Positions 26,323-35,735 of a stretch of 64,000 bases of DNA are shown piece after piece; positions within the stretch are counted from its first letter, which is position 1, and each line of letters opens with the position of its first letter. The translations under genes were made by a program, and so were the position numbers. The notes beneath the pieces are model-generated. The model saw nothing but the letters and a program-made list of their open reading frames with translations, was not told the DNA's origin and ran no database searches. The stretch lies in assembly GCF_013255915.1 (NCBI RefSeq), contig NZ_CP053896.1, positions 3,720,001 to 3,784,000 of the forward strand, given 5' to 3'. This stretch comes from Providencia rettgeri (lineage in GTDB: Bacteria > Pseudomonadota > Gammaproteobacteria > Enterobacterales > Enterobacteriaceae).

Positions 26323-27450
26323 TTATGCCTCCCGACGATATTGGTAATAAGCTGCACAGGCACCTTCAGAAGAAACCATTAATGCGCCAAAAGCCGTTTG
26401 TGGCGTACAACGGCGCCCAAACAACGTACATTCGTTCGGTTTACAGCGCCCTGTTAACACCTCACCGCAACGTGCTTGCGGGTCATCCGCCACTTTATGG
26501 GGTTGTACCTGAAAACGCTTCTCAGCATCAAAAAATTGGTAAGCTTGAGTTAATTGAACCCCTGAACCTGCAATTTCCCCCAACCCGCGCCATTCACTGG
26601 TTTGTTTAAGTTCAAAAACTTCCTCTAACGCTTTAAGTGCCAACAGGTTACCTTCATCGGCCACAACGCGTTTATATTGGTTTTCTACCTCACAACGACC
26701 ATCAGCGATTTGGTCAACTAGCATGGCTAACGACTGCAAAATATCTAAGGGTTCGAACCCTGTGACCACCAAGGGTTTATGGAAGTCTTCGCTAATAAAC
26801 TGGTAGGGATGCGCCCCGATTACCATACTCACGTGTCCTGGTGCTAAAAAGCCGTCAATACGGACATCCGGTTGCTCAAGTAAGCTACGCAAGGTAGGAA
26901 TGATCGTAATGTGCTGGCAAAATACACTAAAGTTTGTCAACTGGCGGCGCTTTGCTTGCTGCAAGGTGATTGCCGTGCTTGGCATAGTGGTTTCAAAGCC
27001 TAAGCCAAAGAAAACCACTTGGCGATGGGGATGCTGCTCTGCCAATGCCAAGGCATCTAGTGGTGAATAAACGATACGGACATCCGCCCCATTACGTTTA
27101 GCGTCAAGTAAAGAGCCCCTTTCCCCCGGAACGCGCATTGCATCGCCATAAGTACAAAAGATAACCTCTGGGTGCTGTGCAATTTCAATACAGCCATCAA
27201 TTCGTCCCATTGGTAAAACGCACACAGGGCAACCTGGTCCATGAACAAATTCAATTTCAGCGGGTAATAACTGGTCAATACCAAACTTAAAAATCGCGTG
27301 GGTATGGCCTCCACAGACTTCCATGAGTTGTAATGGACGTCGTTTCGCTTGAGGTATTTCATTCACCCGTTGATGAATATGCGCCAATAGCGCTTTTGCA
27401 AGAACAGGGTCGCGAAATTCATCGACGTACTGCATCTGTTGCTCCTGCAT
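26323..27450 (-). CDS. hypD: Hydrogenase maturation Fe-S protein HypD
   Basis: A 375-residue scaffold for assembling Fe(CN)2CO with HypC. It has the conserved [27 protein letters not shown], and [10 protein letters not shown] blocks, and the C-terminal cysteine cluster ([20 protein letters not shown] and later C) for the 4Fe-4S centre. It overlaps hypC by 32 bp upstream and abuts hypE downstream. Confidence 0.97.
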   Translation of the reverse strand: MQEQQMQYVDEFRDPVLAKALLAHIHQRVNEIPQAKRRPLQLMEVCGGHTHAIFKFGIDQLLPAEIEFVHGPGCPVCVLPMGRIDGCIEIAQHPEVIFCTYGDAMRVPGERGSLLDAKRNGADVRIVYSPLDALALAEQHPHRQVVFFGLGFETTMPSTAITLQQAKRRQLTNFSVFCQHITIIPTLRSLLEQPDVRIDGFLAPGHVSMVIGAHPYQFISEDFHKPLVVTGFEPLDILQSLAMLVDQIADGRCEVENQYKRVVADEGNLLALKALEEVFELKQTSEWRGLGEIAGSGVQLTQAYQFFDAEKRFQVQPHKVADDPQARCGEVLTGRCKPNECTLFGRRCTPQTAFGALMVSSEGACAAYYQYRREA

Positions 27451-27715
27451 TTAAACCGCTAAAATCACCAACTTCATGGTCTAATTGACTCATCGCGGTT
27501 AAGGCATCCAAGGTAGATTGTGCTTCTTCTTCATTGATGATACTCATGGCAAACCCGACGTGCACCAATACCCATTGGCCTAATAAATCAGTGGTTTCGC
27601 CTTCACAAATTAGGCCAATATTAACATCGCGTTTTACACCACAAACATCCACTTGAGCGAGTTGGTGAATATCTTCACCAACGGCAACTATCTTGCCCGG
27701 AATACCTAAGCACAT
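27419..27715 (-). CDS. hypC: Hydrogenase maturation chaperone HypC
   Basis: The start at 27715 is set by the invariant MCLGIPGK N-terminus (Cys2 binds the Fe precursor) and a GGAG site just upstream; a longer frame to 27823 only overlaps hypB. The 98-residue product carries the precursor group between HypD and the hydrogenase large subunit. E. coli hyb operons end with the paralogue hybG; here this single HypC/HybG-type chaperone is the only one seen. Confidence 0.95.
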   Translation of the reverse strand: MCLGIPGKIVAVGEDIHQLAQVDVCGVKRDVNIGLICEGETTDLLGQWVLVHVGFAMSIINEEEAQSTLDALTAMSQLDHEVGDFSGLNAGATDAVRR

Positions 27716-28746
27716 AGCTGTGTCTCCAACCATGCCAGCCATGCATCCATCCCTTCGCCACGTGTCGCAGACACTTGAATAACTTGGATATTGGGGTTCA
27801 CCTGTTTGGCATTGGCAATACACGCATCGACATCAAAATTCAGGTATGGCAATAAATCAATTTTATTCAATAACATAATATCTGCTGCCGCAAACATATG
27901 TGGATATTTGAGAGGTTTATCTTCCCCTTCCGTGACCGACAGCACCGCCACTTTATGGCGCTCCCCTAAGTCAAAACTGGCAGGGCACACGAGGTTCCCA
28001 ACATTTTCGATAAATAACAGGCTGTTATCTGATAAATCTAAACGTGCCGTTGCATCGTGTACCATTTGTGCATCTAAGTGACAGCCTTTTCCTGTATTCA
28101 CTTGAATCGCAGGCACACCCGTTTCGCGGATCCGTTGTGCATCATTAGTGGTTTGTTGGTCACCTTCAATCACTGCACAATTGATTTTGTCACGTAGCCT
28201 TAATAAGGTTTCTGTGAGTAAGGTCGTTTTTCCAGAACCTGGGCTAGAAACGAGGTTCAATACCAAAATATTTTTCTGGTTAAAATCCTCGCGGTTATGT
28301 TCTGCCAGATGGTTATTTTTATCTAATACATCCATCTCAATTTGTAGCATGCGCTTTTGGCTGATCCCCGGTGCATGGGTACCCGCTTCACCGTGACCAT
28401 AATCAAGGTCATGGTGTTCCCCAGCTGGTTTAAAACTCGCCTCTGCCGTTTGATAAATATGTTTATGCTTATGTTTGTGTTTATGCTTTTTAGATTTATT
28501 TTCAGCAGGTGCGGGTTCATATTGGTGATAATGGTTATGCACATCACCTTGATGATAGTAATGGTGATGAATAATCACTGTTTGCCCGTGAGATTCATGA
28601 TCATGGTGGTGGTCATGATGGTCGTGATCGTGGTGGTGGTCGTGACCATGATGCTGGTCATGGTCGTGATGATGATCGTGACCATGATGATGGTCATCCC
28701 CCTCAATTTTTCGCTCTCCCGATGCACATCCACAAGTACTACACAT
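27706..28746 (-). CDS. hypB: Hydrogenase nickel incorporation GTPase HypB
   Basis: The start at 28746 gives [11 protein letters not shown], the known N-terminal CxxCGC nickel site, with a GGGAG ribosome site before it. The 346-residue protein then has a very His/Asp-rich stretch (about residues 17-60), a second Lys/His repeat ([10 protein letters not shown] near 85-95), and a SIMIBI GTPase domain: [12 protein letters not shown]-loop, [11 protein letters not shown] metal site and [11 protein letters not shown]. It stores nickel and inserts it into hydrogenase with HypA/HybF. The His-rich region is longer than in E. coli HypB. It overlaps hypC by 10 bp. Confidence 0.96.
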   Translation of the reverse strand: MCSTCGCASGERKIEGDDHHHGHDHHHDHDQHHGHDHHHDHDHHDHHHDHESHGQTVIIHHHYYHQGDVHNHYHQYEPAPAENKSKKHKHKHKHKHIYQTAEASFKPAGEHHDLDYGHGEAGTHAPGISQKRMLQIEMDVLDKNNHLAEHNREDFNQKNILVLNLVSSPGSGKTTLLTETLLRLRDKINCAVIEGDQQTTNDAQRIRETGVPAIQVNTGKGCHLDAQMVHDATARLDLSDNSLLFIENVGNLVCPASFDLGERHKVAVLSVTEGEDKPLKYPHMFAAADIMLLNKIDLLPYLNFDVDACIANAKQVNPNIQVIQVSATRGEGMDAWLAWLETQLCA

Positions 28747-28778
28747 AAGTTTCACTCCCAACCGCTAAATTGTTAAAT

Positions 28779-28797
28779 TAGATTAATACATAATCTA
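28779..28797 (-). other. Small hairpin between hybF and hypB
   Basis: TAGATTA and TAATCTA form perfect 7-bp arms around a 5-nt loop within the 90-bp gap, the largest gap in an otherwise overlapping operon. It could be a processing or stability element, or mark an internal hyp promoter region. No T-run follows, so it is not a normal terminator. Confidence 0.35.
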
Positions 28798-28836
28798 TTG
28801 AGCCTGGTTGATACACCTCAAAGTCAGTTCCAAAAG

Positions 28837-29178
28837 CTATTCCACTTCCAACTCTTTGATGCGCAAACTCTCTCCACTTTCCACTTTCAGGTTCAGCCCC
28901 TGACAGCGTGGACAAACCGATTGGTGGCTGTCTACCTCCACCGTTTCACTGCAATCCCAACACCATGCTTGTGCGGGCGAGTAAATGATGTGGAGCTGGC
29001 AGCCTTCTGCAACCGTACCACGGCAAACGACATCAAAGCTGAAGCGAAATGCACTCTCTTCAACACAAGAGAGCGCACCAATTTCAAGCCAAACACCAGT
29101 GACTCGGCTAACTGCATTTTTTTTCGCCTGCTGTTCAATAATTTCTATCGTACTTTGGCATAACGAAATCTCATGCAT
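28837..29178 (-). CDS. hybF: Hydrogenase nickel chaperone HypA/HybF
   Basis: A 113-residue protein with the N-terminal MHE nickel-binding motif and a zinc ribbon formed by CWDC and CPRC (residues about 73-93). It supplies nickel to the HybC precursor together with HypB. The position inside the hyb operon favours the name hybF; it is equally the only hypA-type gene in the window. Its start overlaps the hybE stop by 8 bp. Confidence 0.94.
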   Translation of the reverse strand: MHEISLCQSTIEIIEQQAKKNAVSRVTGVWLEIGALSCVEESAFRFSFDVVCRGTVAEGCQLHIIYSPAQAWCWDCSETVEVDSHQSVCPRCQGLNLKVESGESLRIKELEVE

Positions 29179-29662
29179 CCTGCCCCCTTAAGTGACGGGT
29201 AAACAATGCCCTGCGTTCAGGTGCTTGAGGAATATTTGGGTCACTCACTGGGAGCGATAGCAATATTCGCTGGCAATCATCCACTAGGTGAATACCTTGT
29301 TCCGGTGTCATTTTCTTTTCTAATGGTGACATTAATGAGCAAGCAACATATTGAGTTAAACCGTCTAATTCACCCACGGTATACGTCATTTCACCATAGG
29401 GAAGAATTAACCCAACCTTGTCACCGACCACGCGGCGAGGCCAATATTGCTCAGGCCCCGGTAGAATAATCGCGCTGAGCATCCATGGCGTAATCACCGC
29501 ACCCACCCATTGCCCTTCAAACAGGGCAAACTCACTGGCGTGCACAGGCATCGTTGGATGCAAAAATGACAAATCATGCATCGATTGTTCAGCAACGCGC
29601 GTAAATGCGGCCTCAACCTGAGGCCGAGGGTTAGTTTCATAACCTAATATGTCATCCGGCAT
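29171..29662 (-). CDS. hybE: Hydrogenase-2 assembly chaperone HybE
   Basis: A 163-residue cytoplasmic protein matching HybE, with LFEGQWVGAVITPWMLSAII and FLHPTMPVHASEFA blocks. HybE binds the Tat signal of HybO and delays export until the large subunit is mature. It overlaps hybD by 11 bp and hybF by 8 bp. Confidence 0.93.
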   Translation of the reverse strand: MPDDILGYETNPRPQVEAAFTRVAEQSMHDLSFLHPTMPVHASEFALFEGQWVGAVITPWMLSAIILPGPEQYWPRRVVGDKVGLILPYGEMTYTVGELDGLTQYVACSLMSPLEKKMTPEQGIHLVDDCQRILLSLPVSDPNIPQAPERRALFTRHLRGQDA

Positions 29663-30149
29663 GCAAACTCTCTTCTTTCGCTATGATTTCCAAGCCTTCG
29701 CTTCGCAAAACCTCAATAACCTTTTGTAAAGCTGGCTCTAAAGCGGCCAGCCCTGTTGCCGTCAAACCGATATGCGGCTCGAGGGATTCAGGCACAACGC
29801 CAACTAATGTTAGCCGCTGTGGGAATTCATCGGTTAAATGCAAAGCCGATAGCACATCTGATAAACCGAGTTGATGCGGGGAGATTTTACGCGTAAATAA
29901 CGCAGGAACTTCGTCATCGCGCAAGACTAAAATCGAGCCAGCCTGCTGGCTCGATAACACGACGTCAGCAATAATTAAATGGTCTCTATCCGCCATTGGG
30001 CCAATTAGCTCCATTCCTGCCGTTCCGCCATCAAGTACTTCTACGCATTCAGGTAGATGATAGCGCTGTTCTAAAGCCTCAACGATGCGTACCCCAATAC
30101 CTTCATCGCTGAGCAGTATATTGCCAACACCTAAGACTAAAATACGCAT
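29652..30149 (-). CDS. hybD: Hydrogenase-2 maturation endopeptidase HybD
   Basis: A 165-residue M52 protease. It starts MRILVLGVGNILLSDEGIGV with the nickel-sensing E16 and has LDGGTAGMEL and a D/H pair expected to complete the metal site. It removes the C-terminal tail of HybC after nickel insertion; the matching cleavage site is present in HybC. The start is adjacent to the hybC stop (1-bp overlap). Confidence 0.96.
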   Translation of the reverse strand: MRILVLGVGNILLSDEGIGVRIVEALEQRYHLPECVEVLDGGTAGMELIGPMADRDHLIIADVVLSSQQAGSILVLRDDEVPALFTRKISPHQLGLSDVLSALHLTDEFPQRLTLVGVVPESLEPHIGLTATGLAALEPALQKVIEVLRSEGLEIIAKEESLHAG

Positions 30150-31852
30150 TACAGCACCTTAACCTTAGTGACTTCGCCACCTTCAGGGTCAACAATGTGC
30201 ACCGCACAAGACATACAAGGGTCAAATGAGTGAATGGTTCGCACCACCTCAAGGGGTTTAGATGGGTCAGCAACGGGAGTTCCTACCAATGCTTGCTCAT
30301 AAGGGCCTGGCTCATCATTGAAATTACGTGGGCCTGAATTCCAAGTAGAAGGCACTACCGCTTGGTAATTTTCAATTTTACCGTCTTTGATCACGACCCA
30401 GTGAGATAATAAACCTCGAGGTACTTCACCAAAACCGACACCTTTAATGGTGGCATTTTCTGGGAATACGGGTTTTACAAAGGTGGTGTGATCCCCTTTT
30501 GCGATGTTGTCCACCAGCGCTTGCCATTGAATTGACAAGGTTTCATTCAGTACACAGCAGCGAACACTACGCCCGATAATCCGCCCCAATGTGGAATGCA
30601 GTTGATCCACACTAATACTATTACCTGTCAATGTTTGATACAGATTTACCACATCATTAAAGTGTTTTTCTGTCGGTTCATGTTTTGCCGCTAATTTACA
30701 CAACAAATCAGCGAGCGGCCCGACTTCAACGGTTTTATCATAGAAAGTAGGTGCTTTTACCCATGAATATTTACCGTCATCATCCCAACCGGTGTAATCC
30801 GGGTTCGTAGTACCTTCCCACGGTGCTTGTGGCTCATTTTCTTTGTACCATGCATGTTTGCTACTTTCTTTGATGCCGTTGATCAAATACTCATCTGTAT
30901 GGCTAGTAATGGGGCGATAAGTACTAAAGTCACTGTTCTCTAGATACCCGCCAGGTAATAGGAAACTCCCATTTTTACCGTCCATTGGCATTTCAGGCAT
31001 ACACATGTAATGTTTCGCGCCTTGACCGACTTCGAGCCATTCAGGGTAACCTGCTGCAATCACCGCTGCGTCAATCTTATACACTTGCTCGATAAAATCC
31101 CCTAAACGGTCAATAAAGGATTTTACATACATCAAGCGTTCAAGGTTCAAAACCCCGACACCATCAAGGTTGATAGGGTTTGCGACACCACCAACGGCAA
31201 GGTTTTGAATATGCGGCGTTTTACCTCCTAATAACGCCACAATACGGTTAGCATCACGCTGACATTCGAGGGCTTGTAAGTAGTGAGCTACAGCAATTAA
31301 GTTCACCTCTGGCGATAGTTTCATCGCTGGGTGCCCCCAATATCCATTAGCAAAAATACCCAATTGCCCACTGGCAACCAGTTTTTTAATTTTATCTTGA
31401 ACTCGCGTGAACTCTTCTGGGCTATTCAGTGGCCACGTCGAAACGCCTCTCAAAATTTCTGCTGCTTTATTTGGGTCTGCATTCAGCGCAGAGGTGATAT
31501 CTACCCAATCTAACGCCGATAATTGATAAAAATGGACAATATGGTCTTGAATAGTATGCGCGGCTAAAATCATATTACGGATATACTGCGCATTCACTGG
31601 CACATCAATATTTAAGGCGCTCTCAATCGTGCGTACCGACACAATACCGTGCACTGTGGTACAAACCCCACAAATACGCTGCATGATCATCCATGCATCA
31701 CGAGGGTCTTTTCCTTTGACTATCTCTTCCATACCACGCCACATCGTGCCTGAAGCCCAAGCCTTGGTGACTTTTCCATCTTCAATTTCACAATCAATGC
31801 GTAAGTGACCTTCGATACGAGTGACTGGGTCTATTGTTATACGTTGGCTCAT
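30149..31852 (-). CDS. hybC: Hydrogenase-2 large (NiFe catalytic) subunit HybC
   Basis: A 567-residue subunit of the same length as E. coli HybC. The N-terminal cysteine pair is in RICGVCTTVH and the C-terminal pair in DPCMSCAVH; all four NiFe ligands are present. HybD should cut after H552, releasing a 15-residue tail. With HybO it oxidises H2 on the periplasmic face of the membrane. It overlaps hybB by 4 bp. Confidence 0.98.
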   Translation of the reverse strand: MSQRITIDPVTRIEGHLRIDCEIEDGKVTKAWASGTMWRGMEEIVKGKDPRDAWMIMQRICGVCTTVHGIVSVRTIESALNIDVPVNAQYIRNMILAAHTIQDHIVHFYQLSALDWVDITSALNADPNKAAEILRGVSTWPLNSPEEFTRVQDKIKKLVASGQLGIFANGYWGHPAMKLSPEVNLIAVAHYLQALECQRDANRIVALLGGKTPHIQNLAVGGVANPINLDGVGVLNLERLMYVKSFIDRLGDFIEQVYKIDAAVIAAGYPEWLEVGQGAKHYMCMPEMPMDGKNGSFLLPGGYLENSDFSTYRPITSHTDEYLINGIKESSKHAWYKENEPQAPWEGTTNPDYTGWDDDGKYSWVKAPTFYDKTVEVGPLADLLCKLAAKHEPTEKHFNDVVNLYQTLTGNSISVDQLHSTLGRIIGRSVRCCVLNETLSIQWQALVDNIAKGDHTTFVKPVFPENATIKGVGFGEVPRGLLSHWVVIKDGKIENYQAVVPSTWNSGPRNFNDEPGPYEQALVGTPVADPSKPLEVVRTIHSFDPCMSCAVHIVDPEGGEVTKVKVL

Positions 31853-33036
31853 GCTTTACCTCGGGCCTCTGAATGGCTCATCGTTGTTTTTTTCAATGCT
31901 GGAATAACAGGTAATAAGCGGATCAATAAGATATAAGCGCATACCTCTATTGCCACGAAACCTATTGAAATTAAAAGTTCTTCTGTTGTTGGGAAGTAGT
32001 CGTATCCGCCCCCTGGGTTGAATGCAACGAGGGAATAGCTCATCCGCCACATGGCAGCGCCAATCAACATGCTTAAACCGCTTGCATATAACCACCGTGA
32101 ATCATTCCTCAGTGATGGCATGCGGAAAATAACCAATGGGAAAACCATTAATGCGGTTTCTATCCAAAACATCATGGCGTAGAAATCGGTGTTGAAGATA
32201 TGGTGCAACTTATCTCGATAAATCAGCTCACCAAAACGACAGACCAAAAACAGCACTAACAGTACCTGCAAGATCCGAGTGATACGAACAAACAGTGGTC
32301 GTTCATCAGCACCCTGCCCACGTAATGCGGCTTGAAGTAATGACCCTTCAAAAATGACGATAGAAAAGCCCATAATAAATGCGGTCAACAATGAGAGTAG
32401 TGGTAGCATTTCATAGCTTTGCCAAATAGGATGGACTTTATATCCTGCTGAAATCATCAATGACCCCATTGATGACTGGTGCATCATCGGCAATAACGCC
32501 CCTAGCGCAATGATAAAAAACATCACTTTATTTAAGCGTTTTAATGAAACCTTCCAACCAAAACGTTCACACAGTGCAGGAGCAAATTCCAGTGCCATCA
32601 CACCAATATAAATCGTCATACACACTGCCGTTTCAAATAGCACCGAATTGGTGTTAAAGAAACCGGGGATGTAAAAGTAAGGCAAGTTCCAGTAACGACC
32701 TACGTCAATGGTAATGGATAAACCACCGAGGGAGTAACCGAACAAACTGGCTAATAACGCAGGGCGCACTAACGGGTGATATTCACCGCGGTTAAATACA
32801 TACACCGCCCAAGCCAGCGCCCAACCGCCACAAGCAAAACCGGTACCAATTAGTAAGTCAAAAGCAATCCAGATCCCCCAAGGATAGCCACCATTTAGGT
32901 CAGAAACTGAGCCTAAGCCGAAGACCAAACGTTTAACAATCAAGATGACACAAATCAGCACTAATGGCCCAAATACCATAATTGGCCAACTGACTAAACG
33001 CCCGCCTAACGGCTGCTCTTTATGATGCGTCGTCAT
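31849..33036 (-). CDS. hybB: Hydrogenase-2 membrane quinone-linked subunit HybB
   Basis: The start at 33036 ([14 protein letters not shown]) is chosen for its AGGAG site 8 bp upstream; a frame from 33063 has no such site. The 395-residue NrfD-family protein has about ten membrane segments. It closely follows E. coli HybB as I remember it ([59 protein letters not shown]). It passes electrons from HybA to menaquinone and can couple proton movement. It overlaps the hybA stop by 17 bp. Confidence 0.96.
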   Translation of the reverse strand: MTTHHKEQPLGGRLVSWPIMVFGPLVLICVILIVKRLVFGLGSVSDLNGGYPWGIWIAFDLLIGTGFACGGWALAWAVYVFNRGEYHPLVRPALLASLFGYSLGGLSITIDVGRYWNLPYFYIPGFFNTNSVLFETAVCMTIYIGVMALEFAPALCERFGWKVSLKRLNKVMFFIIALGALLPMMHQSSMGSLMISAGYKVHPIWQSYEMLPLLSLLTAFIMGFSIVIFEGSLLQAALRGQGADERPLFVRITRILQVLLVLFLVCRFGELIYRDKLHHIFNTDFYAMMFWIETALMVFPLVIFRMPSLRNDSRWLYASGLSMLIGAAMWRMSYSLVAFNPGGGYDYFPTTEELLISIGFVAIEVCAYILLIRLLPVIPALKKTTMSHSEARGKA

Positions 33037-34006
33037 TTGAGTCGTCTCCTTCGTGTTTATCATTCTTGGTATTGCGATACACCAAGAAACTCAACCCTGC
33101 CAACGCCGCGAGCGGCAATACCATCCCTTTATAAAGGGTGTGCTGGACATATTCAGAACGAGCCCCAGTAGACAACTGCTCCAATTCAGGCAACCCAAGA
33201 TTTTGATAGGGCACACCTGAAAGAACAATGACTTGTGTACCACCGCCTTCAAGTTCTCCATAAACATGAGCCTCATATTTCGGCACTTTAATCACATTCG
33301 GGTCATTGCTATGTAAGGTTTGTCTTGGGTAACCGTACTCATCCCCCACTTTGAGTGTTAAACGTTTTTTGGCTTCCGCGAGCAATTCTTCCCGCGTCCC
33401 GAAAATTACCGCTCCCGTTGGGCAAACTTCGACACAACCGGGCAAGCCACCCTTGTCTAAACGTTCGACACCTTTTTGGTTGCATAACTCGCATTTATGA
33501 ATCGCACCAAATTTGTCATCGTAAGCATATTTCGGAATATTAAAGGGACACGCCACCATGCAATAGCGGCAGCCAGTACATACGCTGGCATCGTAATGAA
33601 CAATGCCGGTTTTTGGGTCTTTTTTCAGCGCTTGAACAGGGCAAACCGACACGCAATTAGGGTCAACACAGTGCATACACTGCTTTTTAATGTAGGCATA
33701 GCCATCTTTTTCTTGGTCTTTATGAACACCTGTTCCACTGCTCCAAACCTGAATAATATTGTTGGTATAAGGGGTGAGTTTGTCATTATTTGACCAAGTT
33801 TGCTCCCCGACCGGGTTACGTTCTGGGTGGTTAATATCTTGGCATTTTGTCACGCACGCCTGGCACCCAATACACAGGGTCGAGTCATATAACATCCCTA
33901 AAGAATTAGGAATTGGTGGGCGGTTTTCAGGCCCCGCCAAGCTGGGTGAACTTCCCGCAAGTAATGCTCCCCCTGCGGAGAGTTTAAGAAAATTTCGTCT
34001 ATTCAC
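33020..34006 (-). CDS. hybA: Hydrogenase-2 Fe-S electron-transfer subunit HybA
   Basis: A 328-residue periplasmic ferredoxin. A Tat signal ([18 protein letters not shown]) starts it. Four cysteine clusters follow: [42 protein letters not shown] and CELCNQKG with [10 protein letters not shown]-terminal membrane anchor is at about 290-312. It relays electrons from HybO to HybB. It lies 2 bp after the hybO stop. Confidence 0.97.
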   Translation of the reverse strand: MNRRNFLKLSAGGALLAGSSPSLAGPENRPPIPNSLGMLYDSTLCIGCQACVTKCQDINHPERNPVGEQTWSNNDKLTPYTNNIIQVWSSGTGVHKDQEKDGYAYIKKQCMHCVDPNCVSVCPVQALKKDPKTGIVHYDASVCTGCRYCMVACPFNIPKYAYDDKFGAIHKCELCNQKGVERLDKGGLPGCVEVCPTGAVIFGTREELLAEAKKRLTLKVGDEYGYPRQTLHSNDPNVIKVPKYEAHVYGELEGGGTQVIVLSGVPYQNLGLPELEQLSTGARSEYVQHTLYKGMVLPLAALAGLSFLVYRNTKNDKHEGDDSNDDAS

Positions 34007-34008
34007 GG

Positions 34009-35127
34009 TTATTCTCCCCGTGAGTCAGTATCTTGTTGGCGTTTTTGACGACCTAATTCACGTACTGCCATCACGCTAACTCCAGCCACTAACCCGACAA
34101 CACCACCAATTAACCCCACAGCTGTAGATGAAATTTGGCCACCTTCGCGATTATTGACATCCGGTTTATCCACCCGTGGTGTTGGGTTTTCCACGCTCGC
34201 CAACTGATGTATCGCTTTGTGAAAGCCGACATTTTCCTCATTACAGCCATAACAAGGGTGACCAATCGCCACAGGCCAAACGCCGCCGACATCACAGAAT
34301 TGCAATGTGGAGCAATTACCGTAAGTTTCAGGCCCCTTACAGCCTAAATGGTATAAACACCAACCTTCACGATGACCATCATCACCGAACTCTTTTGCGA
34401 AGCGGCCCGCATCAAAATGAGGGCGACGTTCACAGTGTTCATGAATTAATCGACCGTACGCGAACATTGGGCGATTTTTGCTATCCAATTTTGGAGGACG
34501 ATTAAACGTAATTAAGTGCGCGACCGTCGCAAGGAAGTTATGTGGATTAGGCGGGCAACCTGGAATATTGATAACGGTTTTATCTTGAATGACTTGATCT
34601 AAACCCACGGCTCCTGTTGGGTTATCTCCTGCCGCAGCAACACCGCCCCACGAAGCACAAGAACCAATCGCAATCACGGCCGCGGCGTGTTCAGCCACTT
34701 CACGAATATGCTCAACAATCGGTTTCCCCGCCACCATACAATAAATACCGTTATCTTTTAGCGGGATAGAACCATCGACGACTAAAACATATTTTCCTTT
34801 GTACTTTTCAATTGCATCATGTTTATTTTGCTCAACTTGCTCACCAAAGGCGGCAGACAACACCTCGTGGTATTCCAATGAAATAGTATCGAGAATTAAA
34901 TTTTCCAAAGTTGGATGGGTTGAACACAGCAAAGATTCCGTACACCCCGTACACTCTTGGGCACCAATCCAAATGACAGGAGGTCGAGCTGGGTCACTAA
35001 TAGATTCAGCTATTTGGGCAGCAGCCTTCCCGCTTAATCCCATTGTCGCTGCTAATGCTGTACATAACTTCATAAAATCACGGCGGTTAATGCCATGCGA
35101 AGAAATAATAGAGTTATCTCCTATCAT
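34009..35127 (-). CDS. hybO: Hydrogenase-2 small subunit HybO
   Basis: A 372-residue small subunit. It has a Tat signal ([18 protein letters not shown]), the proximal cluster ligands in CTGCTESLL and GSCASWGG, further clusters in [16 protein letters not shown] and GHPCYGCNE, and a C-terminal membrane anchor near residues 330-355. It carries electrons from the NiFe site to HybA. It is the first gene of the operon, with an exact FNR site 238 bp upstream. Confidence 0.97.
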   Translation of the reverse strand: MIGDNSIISSHGINRRDFMKLCTALAATMGLSGKAAAQIAESISDPARPPVIWIGAQECTGCTESLLCSTHPTLENLILDTISLEYHEVLSAAFGEQVEQNKHDAIEKYKGKYVLVVDGSIPLKDNGIYCMVAGKPIVEHIREVAEHAAAVIAIGSCASWGGVAAAGDNPTGAVGLDQVIQDKTVINIPGCPPNPHNFLATVAHLITFNRPPKLDSKNRPMFAYGRLIHEHCERRPHFDAGRFAKEFGDDGHREGWCLYHLGCKGPETYGNCSTLQFCDVGGVWPVAIGHPCYGCNEENVGFHKAIHQLASVENPTPRVDKPDVNNREGGQISSTAVGLIGGVVGLVAGVSVMAVRELGRQKRQQDTDSRGE

Positions 35128-35735
35128 TCTTTTTTCCTATTATTATGGGTGGCTTAAAACCTATTCATTAGAAGGAAATTTTTGTTTATTATCTTAAGGT
35201 TATAAATACCACAAGGCCCTATACACAAATGATGCATACGCTTTTTGTTTGTATTTATCTATTTAAGAAGCAAACAAAACCAACTCTAATGAAATAAATT
35301 CTTATTTAAGTAACCTGATGCATAAATATAAAATAAGATCCTATTCCTACCGCTCCTAAATCATTTGATCTTCATCAATAGGCAATAAGAAATTTTATTT
35401 TTTTTATATATTTGCTAGAAAAATCGATTCAGTAACCTGTGTTAAAACAAGAGGGAAAATATAAAAAAATAGATTTGATTTTCAATACTGCGTTATACAT
35501 CACATCATTTAAAATAAAAAACCATTTATTTTTCATTATGATACTTAGATTCATTATCGTAATATAATTAATTAAGCAGAATAGGTGTATTAATAACAAT
35601 CCAACTATTAATATAAAAACAAATATGTTAAATAAGAATCAATATCAAAAAGACAATATATTCTATTAAAATGAAAAGCTGAAAAATAGGTAGATATACA
35701 ATCCTATAAATATAATACTGCCCATCAGTAATAGA
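35128..35735. other. hyb promoter region, AT-rich, no gene
   Basis: This 608-bp stretch between hypF and hybO has no open frame worth reporting. It contains the exact FNR site at 35365-35378. The segment from about 35400 to 35730 is very AT-rich and would suit H-NS or IHF binding, but I see no specific motif there. No clear terminator follows hypF. Confidence 0.6.
35365..35378. promoter_or_regulatory. FNR site upstream of the hybO operon
   Basis: TTGATCTTCATCAA matches the FNR consensus TTGAT-N4-ATCAA at every specified position. It lies 238 bp before hybO. Hydrogenase-2 is expressed anaerobically in enterobacteria, so activation by FNR is expected; the transcription start is not visible. 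Confidence 0.75.

Noticed and set aside
27716-27823. Longer N-terminus for HypC
   Set aside because: HypC must start MCLGIPG with Cys at position 2; the extension is hypB in another frame.
28357-28776. 139-codon frame opposite hypB, Val/Met-rich
   Set aside because: It is the complement of the His/Asp-rich hypB repeat; the hydrophobic look comes from reading GTG/ATG-type complements.
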